Shown piece by piece: positions 10,090 through 18,669 of a stretch of 64,000 nucleotides of DNA. The stretch lies in assembly GCF_003628555.1 (NCBI RefSeq), contig NZ_CP021731.1:1178001-1242000 (forward strand). The letters run 5' to 3'. How positions within the stretch are numbered: the first letter of the stretch is position 1; each line of letters begins with the position of its first letter. Source of the DNA: Azoarcus sp. DN11. GTDB lineage: Bacteria; Pseudomonadota; Gammaproteobacteria; Burkholderiales; Rhodocyclaceae. Below the pieces are notes generated by a model that was not told where the DNA came from, did not search any database, and saw only the letters and a program-made list of their open reading frames with translations. The translations under genes were made by a program, and so were the position numbers.

Positions 10090-11175
10090 ATGCCCGCTTC
10101 AGTCAAGATCCATATCGATGATGTCCGCATCAAGGAAATCAAGGAACTCGCGCCGCCCGTCCATGTGCTGCGCGAATTTCCGGCGACGCCCAAGGCTGCG
10201 GAAGTCGCGTTCGAGGCGAGGCAGGCGATCCACCGCATCCTGTACGGTGCCGACGACCGCCTGCTGGTCGTGATCGGGCCGTGCTCGATCCACGACATCG
10301 ACGCGGCGCTCGAATACGGACGCAAGCTGAAGGCCGAGGCGGCCCGCTTCAAGGACGAACTCCTCGTCGTGATGCGCGTGTATTTCGAGAAACCGCGCAC
10401 GACCGTCGGCTGGAAGGGCCTGATCAACGACCCCTACCTCGACAACAGCTTCCGCATCAACGAAGGCGTGCGGCTCGCGCGCAAGCTGCTGTGGGAGATC
10501 AACGAGATGGGACTGCCCGCCGGCACCGAGTTCCTCGACATGATCACGCCGCAGTACATCGGCGACCTGATCTCGTGGGGGGCGATCGGCGCGCGCACGA
10601 CGGAAAGCCAGGTGCATCGCGAGCTGGCGTCGGGGCTGTCGTGCCCGGTCGGATTCAAGAACGGCACCGACGGCAACGTCAGGATCGCCATCGATGCGAT
10701 CAAGGCCGCCCAGTCGCCGCACCATTTCCTCTCGGTCACTAAGGCCGGTCATTCGGCCATCGTGTCGACACTCGGCAACGAGGACTGCCACGTGATCCTG
10801 CGTGGCGGCAAGGCGCCGAACTACGACGCCGCGAGCGTCGATGCAGCCTGCACGGAGCTCGCCGCTTCGGGCGTCCCGGGCAAGGTCATGATCGATTTTT
10901 CGCACGCCAACAGCCGCAAGCAGCACCGCCTGCAGATCGACGTCGCGCGCGACGTCGGGGTGCAGATGGCGGCGGGCGAGGATCGCATCATCGGCGTGAT
11001 GGTCGAGTCGCACCTCAAGGAGGGGCGTCAGGATCTGGTGCCGGGCAAGGAGCTGGAATACGGCAAGAGCATCACCGATGCCTGCATCGGGTGGGAAGAC
11101 AGCGTGTTGGTCCTTGAGATTCTCGCCGAGGCGGTGCGGCAGCGCCGGGTCAGCCACGCGGCTGATCTGGAATAA
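10090..11175 (+). CDS. aroG: 3-deoxy-7-phosphoheptulonate synthase, class I alpha
   Basis: This cytosolic enzyme joins phosphoenolpyruvate and erythrose 4-phosphate in the first step of the shikimate pathway. The 361-residue protein is of the AroF/G/H type: VVIGPCSIHD near residue 60, the KPRTTVGWKGLINDP loop, the GARTTESQVHRELASGL motif, KNGTDG, and DFSHANSRKQ. It is close in length to E. coli AroG. Which aromatic amino acid inhibits it cannot be read safely. A TAGAAT box at 10046-10051 is the likely -10 element. Confidence 0.95.
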   Translation: MPASVKIHIDDVRIKEIKELAPPVHVLREFPATPKAAEVAFEARQAIHRILYGADDRLLVVIGPCSIHDIDAALEYGRKLKAEAARFKDELLVVMRVYFEKPRTTVGWKGLINDPYLDNSFRINEGVRLARKLLWEINEMGLPAGTEFLDMITPQYIGDLISWGAIGARTTESQVHRELASGLSCPVGFKNGTDGNVRIAIDAIKAAQSPHHFLSVTKAGHSAIVSTLGNEDCHVILRGGKAPNYDAASVDAACTELAASGVPGKVMIDFSHANSRKQHRLQIDVARDVGVQMAAGEDRIIGVMVESHLKEGRQDLVPGKELEYGKSITDACIGWEDSVLVLEILAEAVRQRRVSHAADLE

Positions 11176-11261
11176 GGCGGCATTCCGGGCGGGGGCTGCG
11201 CCGGGCGGGCTCCCGGGTTTCGCGCTGCCGGCTCAGGCCGGCAGCGTGGTGCGACGACCAA

Positions 11262-11813
11262 TCAGGCGTTCTTGCGCTTCTGCCACAGCACGTCGTCGCG
11301 GCCGCCGGCGCGGTTGAGCACGCGGCCGAGCACGAACAGCAGGTCGGAGAGGCGGTTCAGGTACTGGCGCGGGCCGTCGTTGACCGTCTCCTCGAGCGCC
11401 AGCGCGACGAGCGAGCGTTCGGCGCGGCGGCATACCGTGCGCGCGTGGTGCGCCAGCGCGGCGGGGCGGGTGCCGCCGGGCAGGATGAAGTCCTTGAGCG
11501 GCTCGAGCGGCTCGTTGAGGCGATCGAGTTCCTGTTCGAGCTTCTCGACCTGCTTCGCCGTGATCATGCTCATGCCCGGGATGCACACTTCGCCGCCGAG
11601 GTCGAAGAGGTCGTGCTGGGCGTCGGTCAGCAGCGCGCGGACGTCTTCCGGCAGCTCCTCGCACAGCAGCACGCCCACCGCCGCGTTGAGTTCATCGACT
11701 TCGCCGAGCGCGTGGATGCGCAGGCTGTTCTTGGAGACGCGCTTGCCGTCGCCCAGTCCGGTGGCGCCGGCATCGCCGGTGCGTGTGTAAATTTTCGAGA
11801 GTCGGTGGCCCAT
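11262..11813 (-). CDS. Cob(I)yrinic acid a,c-diamide adenosyltransferase, PduO type
   Basis: The enzyme transfers the adenosyl group of ATP to cob(I)alamin to make coenzyme B12. The 183-residue protein has the PduO/MMAB pattern: the N-terminal KIYTRTGDAGATGLGDGKRV ATP-binding segment, DELNAAVG, the FILPGGTRPAALAHHART motif with its substrate-contacting Arg, CRRAERS, and the LNRLSDLLFVLGR helix. It is a stand-alone gene with no cobalamin synthesis genes nearby. I looked for a cobalamin riboswitch upstream (11814-12012) and saw none. Confidence 0.93.
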   Translation of the reverse strand: MGHRLSKIYTRTGDAGATGLGDGKRVSKNSLRIHALGEVDELNAAVGVLLCEELPEDVRALLTDAQHDLFDLGGEVCIPGMSMITAKQVEKLEQELDRLNEPLEPLKDFILPGGTRPAALAHHARTVCRRAERSLVALALEETVNDGPRQYLNRLSDLLFVLGRVLNRAGGRDDVLWQKRKNA

Positions 11814-12012
11814 CGGGAATTTCCGTATTTTTTGCAGGAAAGCACCTGATTATAGGCGAAGGTCCCCCCGGCCGAGGGAGTGGAGAAGGTTACTGCTGTT
11901 TCATTGACTTACCAATGATTTCATCGTGTTACCGCATCCGTCGCATCCGCACCACAGAATGCGTCGGCCTTTAACCACAAAAGCGGTCCACGATGACCCC
12001 AAGGAGAGTCTT

Positions 12013-12171
12013 ATGAAGTTGCGCCAAACCGAGTTCTTCAAGCAATACACCGCGGTCGTAGCCGGAACCTTCCTTCTGGTGATGACCTACGCGTTCATCG
12101 AAATCCCGCTGACGCTCAACGCGCCGGTGGCGAGCCTTCAACCCCACGGCGTGGCGACGCAGCTGGCATGA
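12013..12171 (+). CDS. Small single-pass membrane protein, unknown function
   Basis: A 52-residue reading frame starts with ATG at 12013, preceded by AGGAG with good spacing. It has a charged N-terminus (MKLRQTEFFKQY), one hydrophobic segment (about residues 13-34, AVVAGTFLLVMTYAFIEIPL) and a short polar tail. I do not recognise the family. The strong ribosome-binding site, the membrane segment and its place upstream of alaS suggest a real small gene. Its stop is 117 bases before the alaS start, and a separate TAGAAT box precedes alaS, so co-transcription is uncertain. Confidence 0.6.
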   Translation: MKLRQTEFFKQYTAVVAGTFLLVMTYAFIEIPLTLNAPVASLQPHGVATQLA

Positions 12172-12287
12172 CACCCTACACTCCCCGCGGCGCCAGGCGT
12201 CGCGGGTGAAACGGGTGGGCTTCGGTTAGAATTGTCGTTTCCGAACGACGAGGCGCCGACCGGGCGCCGGACAACCGAATTCCTGCC

Positions 12288-14909
12288 ATGAAAAGCGCCG
12301 AAATCCGCGAGAAATTCCTCAAGTTCTTCGAGTCGAAAGGCCACCAGATCGTCTCCTCCAGCTCGCTGGTGCCGCACGAGGATCCCACCCTGCTGTTCAC
12401 CAACGCGGGGATGAACCAGTTCAAGGACGTGTTCCTCGGCTTCGACAAGCGCCCGTATTCGCGCGCAACCACCTCGCAGAAATGCGTGCGTGCCGGCGGC
12501 AAGCACAACGACCTCGAAAACGTCGGCTACACCGCGCGGCATCATACCTTTTTCGAGATGCTGGGGAATTTCAGCTTTGGCGACTACTTCAAGCGTGACG
12601 CGATCACGTATGCGTGGGAGCTGCTGACCTCCGAGTTCAAGCTGCCCAAGGACAAGCTGTGGGTCACCGTCTATGCCGAGGATGACGAGGCCTACGACAT
12701 CTGGACCAAGGAAGTGGGCGTGCCCGCCGAGCGCGTGATCCGCATCGGCGACAACAAGGGCGCGCGCTACGCCTCCGACAACTTCTGGATGATGGGCGAC
12801 ACCGGCCCCTGCGGCCCGTGCACGGAGATCTTCTACGATCACGGTCCCGAGATCTGGGGCGGCCCCCCGGGATCGCCCGAGGAGGACGGCGACCGCTACA
12901 TCGAGATCTGGAACAACGTGTTCATGCAGTTCAACCGCGACGAGGCGGGCGTGATGCATCCGTTGCCCAAGCCCAGCGTCGACACCGGCATGGGCCTCGA
13001 GCGCATCTCGGCGGTGCTGCAGCATGTGCATAGCAACTACGAGATCGACCTCTTCCAGAACCTGATTCGCGCTGCCGCGCGCGAGACGAAGTACGCGGAC
13101 CTCGACAGCCCGAGCCTGAAGGTGCTCGCCGACCACATCCGCGCCTGTTCCTTCCTGATCGCCGACGGCGTGATCCCCGGCAACGAGGGGCGCGGCTACG
13201 TGTTGCGCCGGATCATCCGCCGCGCGATCCGCCACGGCTACAAGCTGGGCGCGCGGGCAGCGTTCTTCCATCGCCTGGTGGCGGATCTGGTCGTCGAGAT
13301 GGGTGACGCCTATCCCGACCTGAAGGCTGCCCAATCGCGTGTGGTCGAGATCCTGAAGCAGGAGGAGGACCGTTTCTTTGCGACGATCGAGAACGGCATG
13401 ACGATCCTCGAAGCCGAGCTCGCAGAGATGTCCGCGGCCGGCAACCGCGTGTTCAACGGCGAGACGGCCTTCAAGCTGCACGACACCTACGGCTTTCCGC
13501 TCGATCTGACCGCTGACGTGTGCCGCGAGCGCGACATGACCGTCGATGCGATCGCGTTCGACGCGGCGATGACGCGCCAGAAGGAGCAGGCGCGCGCGGC
13601 CGGCAAGTTCAAGATGGCGGCGAACCTCGACTACGAGGGGCCGGCGACGACTTTCCACGGCTACGAGCGGCTGGAGGAGCGCGGCAACGTGCTGGCGCTG
13701 TACAAGGACGGCGCGCCGGTCAACGAGCTGGCCGAGGGCGAGATGGGGGTCGTGGTGCTGGACAACACGCCCTTCTACGCCGAGTCGGGCGGCCAGGTCG
13801 GCGACCGCGGCGAGCTGCGCGGTGCCGCGGGGATCTTTGCGGTCGAGGACACGCAGAAGATCCAGGCAACGGTGTTCGGCCACCACGGCGTCGTCAAGAC
13901 CGGCCGCCTGTCGGTGGGGCAGGGCGTCACGGCGAAGGTCGACGCGGCCGCGCGCACGCGCACGCAGCGCAATCACTCGGTCACGCACCTGATGCACAAG
14001 GCGCTGCGCGAGGTACTGGGCGCGCACGTGCAGCAGAAGGGTTCGCAGGTCGATCCGGACAAGACGCGCTTCGACTTCGCACACACCGCGCCGATGACGC
14101 CGGAGGAGATTCGCGAGGTGGAGGAGATCGTCAATGCCGAGATCCTCGCCAACGCGGCGACCGATGCGCGCGTGATGCCGATCGAGGACGCGCAGAAGAC
14201 CGGCGCGATGATGCTCTTCGGCGAGAAGTACGGCGACGAGGTGCGGGTGATGTCGATCGGTTCGACGCGGGAACTGTGCGGCGGCACGCACGTCGCGCGT
14301 ACCGGCGACATCGGTCTGTTCAAGATCCTGTCGGAAGGCGGCGTCGCGGCGGGTGTGCGTCGGATCGAGGCGGTGACGGGTGAGCAGGCGTTGCAGTACG
14401 TGCAGGAGCAGGAGCGCCGCGTGCTGGGCGTGGCGGCGCTGTTGAAGACTCAGCCGGACGAGGTCGCGGAACGCGTCGCGGCCATGCTGGAGAACGTGCG
14501 CGCGCTGGAGAAGGAGCTGGCGCGGCTGAAGTCGAAGCTGGCGGCGAGCCAGGGCGACGATCTGGTGGCGCAGGCGGCCGACGTGAAGGGAATCAAGGTG
14601 CTGGCGGCGATGCTGGATGGCGCCGACGTGCCGACGCTGCGCGAGACGATGGACAAGCTGAAGGACAAGCTGAAGTCGGCGGCGATCGTGCTGGCGTCGA
14701 CGGCCGACGGTAAGGTGAGCCTGATTGCGGGCGTCACGGCGGACCAGACGGCGAAGGTGAAGGCCGGTGAACTGGTGAACTTTGTCGCGCAGCAGGTCGG
14801 CGGCAAGGGCGGTGGCCGGCCGGACATGGCGCAGGCGGGCGGCACCGAACCGTCCAAGCTGCCGGCGGCGCTGGCGGGCGTCGCGGACTGGGTGGCCGGG
14901 AAGCTGTAA
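12288..14909 (+). CDS. alaS: Alanyl-tRNA synthetase
   Basis: AlaS charges tRNA-Ala and edits mischarged Ser and Gly. The 873-residue protein has the class II catalytic core at the N-terminus ([15 protein letters not shown], then [18 protein letters not shown]), the editing domain with zinc ligands in [11 protein letters not shown] and [15 protein letters not shown], and the C-terminal dimerisation domain ending [11 protein letters not shown]. Length is normal. A TAGAAT box at 12227-12232 is a likely -10 element. A hairpin terminator follows. Confidence 0.98.
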   Translation: MKSAEIREKFLKFFESKGHQIVSSSSLVPHEDPTLLFTNAGMNQFKDVFLGFDKRPYSRATTSQKCVRAGGKHNDLENVGYTARHHTFFEMLGNFSFGDYFKRDAITYAWELLTSEFKLPKDKLWVTVYAEDDEAYDIWTKEVGVPAERVIRIGDNKGARYASDNFWMMGDTGPCGPCTEIFYDHGPEIWGGPPGSPEEDGDRYIEIWNNVFMQFNRDEAGVMHPLPKPSVDTGMGLERISAVLQHVHSNYEIDLFQNLIRAAARETKYADLDSPSLKVLADHIRACSFLIADGVIPGNEGRGYVLRRIIRRAIRHGYKLGARAAFFHRLVADLVVEMGDAYPDLKAAQSRVVEILKQEEDRFFATIENGMTILEAELAEMSAAGNRVFNGETAFKLHDTYGFPLDLTADVCRERDMTVDAIAFDAAMTRQKEQARAAGKFKMAANLDYEGPATTFHGYERLEERGNVLALYKDGAPVNELAEGEMGVVVLDNTPFYAESGGQVGDRGELRGAAGIFAVEDTQKIQATVFGHHGVVKTGRLSVGQGVTAKVDAAARTRTQRNHSVTHLMHKALREVLGAHVQQKGSQVDPDKTRFDFAHTAPMTPEEIREVEEIVNAEILANAATDARVMPIEDAQKTGAMMLFGEKYGDEVRVMSIGSTRELCGGTHVARTGDIGLFKILSEGGVAAGVRRIEAVTGEQALQYVQEQERRVLGVAALLKTQPDEVAERVAAMLENVRALEKELARLKSKLAASQGDDLVAQAADVKGIKVLAAMLDGADVPTLRETMDKLKDKLKSAAIVLASTADGKVSLIAGVTADQTAKVKAGELVNFVAQQVGGKGGGRPDMAQAGGTEPSKLPAALAGVADWVAGKL

Positions 14910-14940
14910 GCGGCCCGTCTTCTCGCGGTTTTGAAGTCGG

Positions 14941-14980
14941 GAGCCCCGTCGGTCTTTGGCCGGCGGGGCTCTTGTGCTTT
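14941..14980 (+). terminator. Terminator of alaS
   Basis: A 12-bp stem (GAGCCCCGTCGG with CCGGCGGGGCTC, one wobble pair) follows the alaS stop by about 30 bases and ends in a moderately T-rich tail (TTGTGCTTT). Confidence 0.75.
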
Positions 14981-15306
14981 CCGGGGCGCGGTTTGATGAA
15001 GGGCGGGACTCCGTGGGCGGCGGCGTCGCCTTCCCCCGCCGGGCAGACGTTCGCGGCCTTCGGCTTCCCGCCAGCCTGACCGTCGCGGGGGCGTCGGCGC
15101 AAACTCGGGCGCGGTGCGCCCTCAGACATGCGCCGCCGTGTTTCCCCCGCAACGGCCAGGCCGGCGGCGCTCTCGACAGCCCGGCGGGGGAAGGCGACGA
15201 CGCCTGGCGGTGTGCGATCAATGCCGTTCTGGCCGAGCTGGTCGCAGCCACGGGTCCAGGGCGAACGGGCGAGTCCGGCCGGGCCGATGCAGGCGAGAGA
15301 AAAGGA
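14981..15306. other. Non-coding space between alaS and the phosphomannomutase gene
   Basis: The two converging genes are separated by about 460 bases. After the alaS terminator the space holds the imperfect inverted repeat described separately (15025-15198), then roughly 100 bases without any signal I recognise, then the terminator of the leftward gene. The open frames crossing it are short, contain the repeat, and lack ribosome-binding sites. Confidence 0.6.
15025..15198. repeat. Imperfect inverted repeat, about 174 bp, REP/MITE-like
   Basis: The 20 bases at 15025-15044 are perfectly complementary to 15179-15198. Inside them, 15075-15091 is complementary to 15144-15160 at 15 of 17 positions. 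The whole stretch could fold into one long two-part hairpin with a loop of about 52 bases. It lies between converging genes, where extragenic palindromes and small non-autonomous elements usually sit. I saw no second copy in the window and no clear target duplication. Confidence 0.65.
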
Positions 15307-15336
15307 AAGGCCCCGATCCTTGCGGAGCGGGGCCTT
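15307..15336 (-). terminator. Terminator of the phosphomannomutase gene (probably bidirectional)
   Basis: A 9-bp perfect stem (AAGGCCCCG with CGGGGCCTT) lies 33 bases after the stop of the leftward gene. T-rich tracts flank both sides, so it can stop transcription from either direction. Confidence 0.8.
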
Positions 15337-15368
15337 GTGTTTGTTGTTGTTCTTGTTATCGGATGATC

Positions 15369-16760
15369 TTAGAACGGCAGCTTGAGGCCGGGCCAGACCT
15401 GCTCGATCGCGGCGCGGAAGGCGTTCTGGATGCGGGCGATGGCGGCTTCGTTGTCAGCTTCGAATCGTAGCACGACCACGGGCGTCGTGTTGGACGGACG
15501 TGCGAGGCCGAAGCCGTCGGCGTACTCGACGCGTACGCCGTCGAGGGTGATGACTTCGCTCGCGCCATCGAAGCGGGCCGTTTCCTTCAGGCGGCGCACG
15601 AGTTCGAAGGGTTCGCCCTCGGCCATCTTGATGTTGAGTTCGGGCGTGCTGACCGCGTCCGGCAGGCCCTTGAGGACCGCGCTGGGGTCGGCGTGGCGGG
15701 ACAGGATCTCCAGCAGGCGCGCGCCGGCGTAGAGGCCGTCGTCGAAGCCGAACCAGCGCTCCTTGAAGAACACGTGGCCGCTCATCTCGCCCGCGAGCGG
15801 GGCGCCCGTTTCCCTAAGCTTGGCCTTGACGAGGGCGTGCCCGGTGTTCCACATCGTCGGCTTGCCGCCGTGCTGGCGCACCCAGCCGGCGAGGTTGCGC
15901 GTGCATTTGACGTCGTAGATGATCTCGCCGCCGGGCACGCGGGACAGCACGTCGGCCGCGAACAGCATCAGCTGGCGGTCGGGGAAGATGATCTCGCCAT
16001 CCTTGGTGACGACACCGAGGCGGTCGCCGTCGCCGTCGAAGGCGAGGCCGAGTTCGGCGTCGGTTTCCTTGAGGGCGCGGATCACGTCCTGCAGGTTCTC
16101 GGGCTTGGACGGATCGGGGTGGTGGTTCGGGAAATTGCCGTCGACTTCGCAGAAAAGTTCGACGATGTCGCAGCCGAGGCGGCGGAAGAGTTCGGGGGCG
16201 ACGGCGCCGGCAACGCCGTTGCCGCAGTCGATGACGATCTTCATCGGGCGCGCGAGCTTGACGTCGGAGACGATGCGTCCGAGGTAGGCGCCTACCACTT
16301 CTTCCCTGCGCAGGCTGCCTTCGCCGTGCACGAGGTCGTTCTCGACGATGCGGCGGCGCAGGTCCTGGATGAGGGGGCCGTACAGCGTCTGGCCGCCGAG
16401 CACCATCTTGAGGCCGTTGTAGTCGGGCGGGTTGTGGCTGCCGGTGACGCTGACGCAGGAGTCGGTGCCGAGCTGGTAGGCGGCGAAGTAGGTGAGCGGG
16501 GTCGGCACGCAGCCGATGTCGACGACGTCGACGCCCGCGGCGCGGATGCCGTCGGAGAGCGCGCCGGCGAGTTCGGGGCCGGACAGGCGGCCGTCGCGGC
16601 CGACGGCGATGGCGCGCTGGCCGCGTGCGACGGCCTCGGAGCCGAGGGCGTGGCCGATGGCGCGCACGGCGTCGGTGGTCAGGCTGCGGTCGACGATGCC
16701 GCGGATGTCATAAGCCTTGAAGATTTCAGCCGCCGGTGCGGCGTAGGGAGTCGAGGTCAT
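15369..16760 (-). CDS. Phosphomannomutase/phosphoglucomutase (AlgC type)
   Basis: The enzyme interconverts hexose 6- and 1-phosphates to supply GDP-mannose and UDP-glucose for surface polysaccharides. The 463-residue protein shows the phosphoserine loop TGSHNPPDYNG, the metal loop DGDGDRLG, the sugar-binding GEMSGHVFF and the phosphate-binding RPSNTTPV, in the order expected for the alpha-D-phosphohexomutase family. GEMSGH favours the dual-specificity PMM/PGM group over GlmM. I chose the ATG at 16760 (MTSTPYAAP), because a longer frame adds non-conserved residues. Confidence 0.93.
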   Translation of the reverse strand: MTSTPYAAPAAEIFKAYDIRGIVDRSLTTDAVRAIGHALGSEAVARGQRAIAVGRDGRLSGPELAGALSDGIRAAGVDVVDIGCVPTPLTYFAAYQLGTDSCVSVTGSHNPPDYNGLKMVLGGQTLYGPLIQDLRRRIVENDLVHGEGSLRREEVVGAYLGRIVSDVKLARPMKIVIDCGNGVAGAVAPELFRRLGCDIVELFCEVDGNFPNHHPDPSKPENLQDVIRALKETDAELGLAFDGDGDRLGVVTKDGEIIFPDRQLMLFAADVLSRVPGGEIIYDVKCTRNLAGWVRQHGGKPTMWNTGHALVKAKLRETGAPLAGEMSGHVFFKERWFGFDDGLYAGARLLEILSRHADPSAVLKGLPDAVSTPELNIKMAEGEPFELVRRLKETARFDGASEVITLDGVRVEYADGFGLARPSNTTPVVVLRFEADNEAAIARIQNAFRAAIEQVWPGLKLPF

Positions 16761-16907
16761 GTTCAATGCGTGCTTGTCCAAGAAGATCGGGTGCCGGGAT
16801 GACTGTGCAGCGGTCGGGCCGGCCACCGGTGCGCAGATTACCCCAGTTATGTAACCGGAGCGCGTCGCCAGCGCGGGAAAAGTATCAGGGCATGTTGCGG
16901 CGCCGCA

Positions 16908-17402
16908 TCAATGTACGACGCGGGGGCCGTCGTGCGTGCCGGCGGGGAGGGAGTCGGGTGCCGGTGACGCGTGGTGCATGATCATCTTCCAGCCATGCGG
17001 GCCGCTGGCGTAGGCGTTGGTCGCGACCATCGGCGGCGGCGCGCGTTCGTCGCCGGGAAGCGCGACATGTTCGATGACGTTGTGCGTCGCGAGAAGCGAG
17101 TTGCCCGATGCGACGCGCTGCGAGACGCTGACCGCGAGACGGACGCCGCTGGCGAACAGCTGGCGCCACGATTCGCGCACCGCATGCAGACCGACGAGGC
17201 GGGCGCCGTCGGGATGGATGCACACGACTTCGTCGTCTTCCGACCACACCTGCATCATCGCATCGAGATCGGAACGTGCGAGTGCGTCGTAGAACGCCGC
17301 CTCGGCCTCGAGGGCCGTAGTGAAGACGGGTTTGTTCACCTGGGCTGACTTGAGCGAAGAAACTGGTCCGGAAATGTCATGAGGGCATTGCTGCCCCCCC
17401 AT
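16908..17402 (-). CDS. SnoaL-like / NTF2-fold protein
   Basis: The protein has the pattern of small cone-shaped SnoaL-like proteins: AEAAFYDALARSDLDAMMQVWSEDDEVVCIHPDG, a central VSVSQRVASGNSLLATHN stretch and the C-terminal GWKMIMHHASP. These proteins serve as isomerases, hydratases or binding proteins, and nothing here shows the substrate. The start is uncertain. ATG at 17402 or 17411 gives about 165 residues, and GTG at 17339 gives 143, closer to the family. It lies just downstream of the zinc-ribbon gene and ilvE on the same strand. Confidence 0.75.
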   Translation of the reverse strand: MGGQQCPHDISGPVSSLKSAQVNKPVFTTALEAEAAFYDALARSDLDAMMQVWSEDDEVVCIHPDGARLVGLHAVRESWRQLFASGVRLAVSVSQRVASGNSLLATHNVIEHVALPGDERAPPPMVATNAYASGPHGWKMIMHHASPAPDSLPAGTHDGPRVVH

Positions 17403-17424
17403 GTCGATCATGCGTCGTGGCGGG

Positions 17425-17625
17425 TCAGTGATGACCCTTCGGACGCTCGCCGGTGAAGACGTATTTCGCGCTGCAGTACGGGCAGACAACTTCGCCTTCG
17501 GCCAGCACGTCGAGGAAGACGCGCGGGTGGCGGGCCCACAGCGGCGCGTCCGGGCGCGGGCAGTGCAGCGGCAGGTCGTGGGCGGTGACGGCGATCGTTT
17601 GAGTCTTGTCCTGGTTTTCGGCCAT
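17425..17625 (-). CDS. Small zf-CHCC zinc-finger protein
   Basis: A 66-residue protein with the pattern LPLHCPRPDAPLWARHP...EVVCPYCSAKYVF, that is Cys, His, then a CxxC pair. This is the zf-CHCC domain found in bacterial small proteins and in the NDUFS6-type subunit of complex I. The function of the bacterial form is not established. It starts 13 bases after the ilvE stop, so it belongs to the ilvE transcript, a pairing common in betaproteobacteria. Confidence 0.85.
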   Translation of the reverse strand: MAENQDKTQTIAVTAHDLPLHCPRPDAPLWARHPRVFLDVLAEGEVVCPYCSAKYVFTGERPKGHH

Positions 17626-17638
17626 GGTGTGCGTTTCC

Positions 17639-18559
17639 TCAGACGTAGGAGAGCCAGCGCTCGTATTCGGGGGCGCGGCCATTGACGACGTCGAAGAAGC
17701 GCGCCTGGAGCTTTTCGGTGACCGGGCCGCGCTTGCCGGCGCCGATCGTGCGGTTGTCGAGCTCGCGGATCGGCGTGACTTCGGCGGCGGTACCGGTGAA
17801 GAAGGCCTCGTCGGCGATGTAGACGTCGTCGCGCGTGAGGCGGCGGGATTCGACCGTGTAGCCGAGCTCGCGCGCGATCTGGATGACCGAGTCACGGGTG
17901 ATGCCGGTCAGCGCCGAGGCGATCTCGGGTTCGTAGATCTTGCCGTCCTTGACCATGAAGAAGTTCTCGCCGGAGCCTTCGGCGACGAAACCCTGGGTGT
18001 CGAGCAGCAGCGCCTCGTCGTAGCCGTCCTCGGTCGCCTCGAGGTTGGCGAGGATGGAGTTCGCGTAGCTGCCGGACAGTTTCGCGCGCGGCATCGTCAC
18101 GTTCACGTGATGGCGCGCATAGGACGAGGTGCGGATGCGGATGCCCTTCTCGAGGCCTTCCTCACCGAGATAGGCGCCCCACGGCCAGGCGGCGATGGCG
18201 ACATGGACGCGCGCACCGCGCGTCGAGATGCCCATCTTCTCCGAGCCGTAGAAGGCCAGCGGGCGCAGGTAGCAGGATTCGAGCTTGTTGGCGCGCACGA
18301 CTTCCTTCTGTGCCTCCATCAGCTCGTCCTTCGAGTAGGGGATCTCCATGCGGTAGATCTTGGCCGAGTTGATCAGGCGCTGGGTGTGCTCGGCGAGCCG
18401 GAAAATCGCGGGGCCCTTGGCGGTCTTGTACGCGCGCACGCCCTCGAATACGGCCAGACCGTAATGCAGGGAGTGGGTCAGGACGTGCGTCGTCGCCTCG
18501 CGCCACGGCACGAGCTTGCCGTCCTGCCAGATGAAACCGTCGCGGTCAGCCATGGACAT
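17639..18559 (-). CDS. ilvE: Branched-chain amino acid aminotransferase
   Basis: IlvE is a PLP enzyme that makes Val, Ile and Leu from their 2-oxo acids with glutamate. The 306-residue protein has the class IV fold marks: HSLHYGLAVFEGVRAY near residue 30, the Lys-containing MPRAKLSGSYANSIL segment, EGSGENFF, and GITRDSVIQIARELG. I chose the ATG at 18559 (MSMADRDG), which has a GGAG upstream. The leader holds two inverted repeats described separately. Confidence 0.95.
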   Translation of the reverse strand: MSMADRDGFIWQDGKLVPWREATTHVLTHSLHYGLAVFEGVRAYKTAKGPAIFRLAEHTQRLINSAKIYRMEIPYSKDELMEAQKEVVRANKLESCYLRPLAFYGSEKMGISTRGARVHVAIAAWPWGAYLGEEGLEKGIRIRTSSYARHHVNVTMPRAKLSGSYANSILANLEATEDGYDEALLLDTQGFVAEGSGENFFMVKDGKIYEPEIASALTGITRDSVIQIARELGYTVESRRLTRDDVYIADEAFFTGTAAEVTPIRELDNRTIGAGKRGPVTEKLQARFFDVVNGRAPEYERWLSYV

Positions 18560-18595
18560 GATGGGATTCTCCAGCGGAATTGTGTTCAAGGAGGT

Positions 18596-18640
18596 GCTCC
18601 GCTCGGCGGAGCCAATTTTTAATTTTAGCGCAAAAATTGG
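18596..18640 (-). promoter_or_regulatory. ilvE leader: inverted repeat around a -10-like box and a downstream hairpin
   Basis: On the minus strand, reading toward ilvE, a perfect 9-bp inverted repeat CCAATTTTT-N11-AAAAATTGG (18640-18612) encloses a TAAAAT box. It is followed by a GC hairpin GCTCCGC-CGA-GCGGAGC (18612-18596). The first could be an operator over the promoter and the second a leader stem. The region is unusually AT-rich for this chromosome. Confidence 0.45.
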
Positions 18641-18669
18641 CGATTTTGCGGGCTGCAGGCGGCCGCGGC

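Noticed and set aside
11814..12012. Possible cobalamin riboswitch before the adenosyltransferase gene
   Set aside because: No B12-box-like sequence or suitable structure is visible. The space is too short on the relevant side and seems to hold only a simple promoter region.
12138..15251. Open frame of 1037 codons on the minus strand opposite alaS
   Set aside because: It is a shadow of alaS in GC-rich DNA. The amino acid composition is unnatural (many Arg, His, Asp, Val), it has no family motif, and it crosses the alaS terminator and the inverted repeat.
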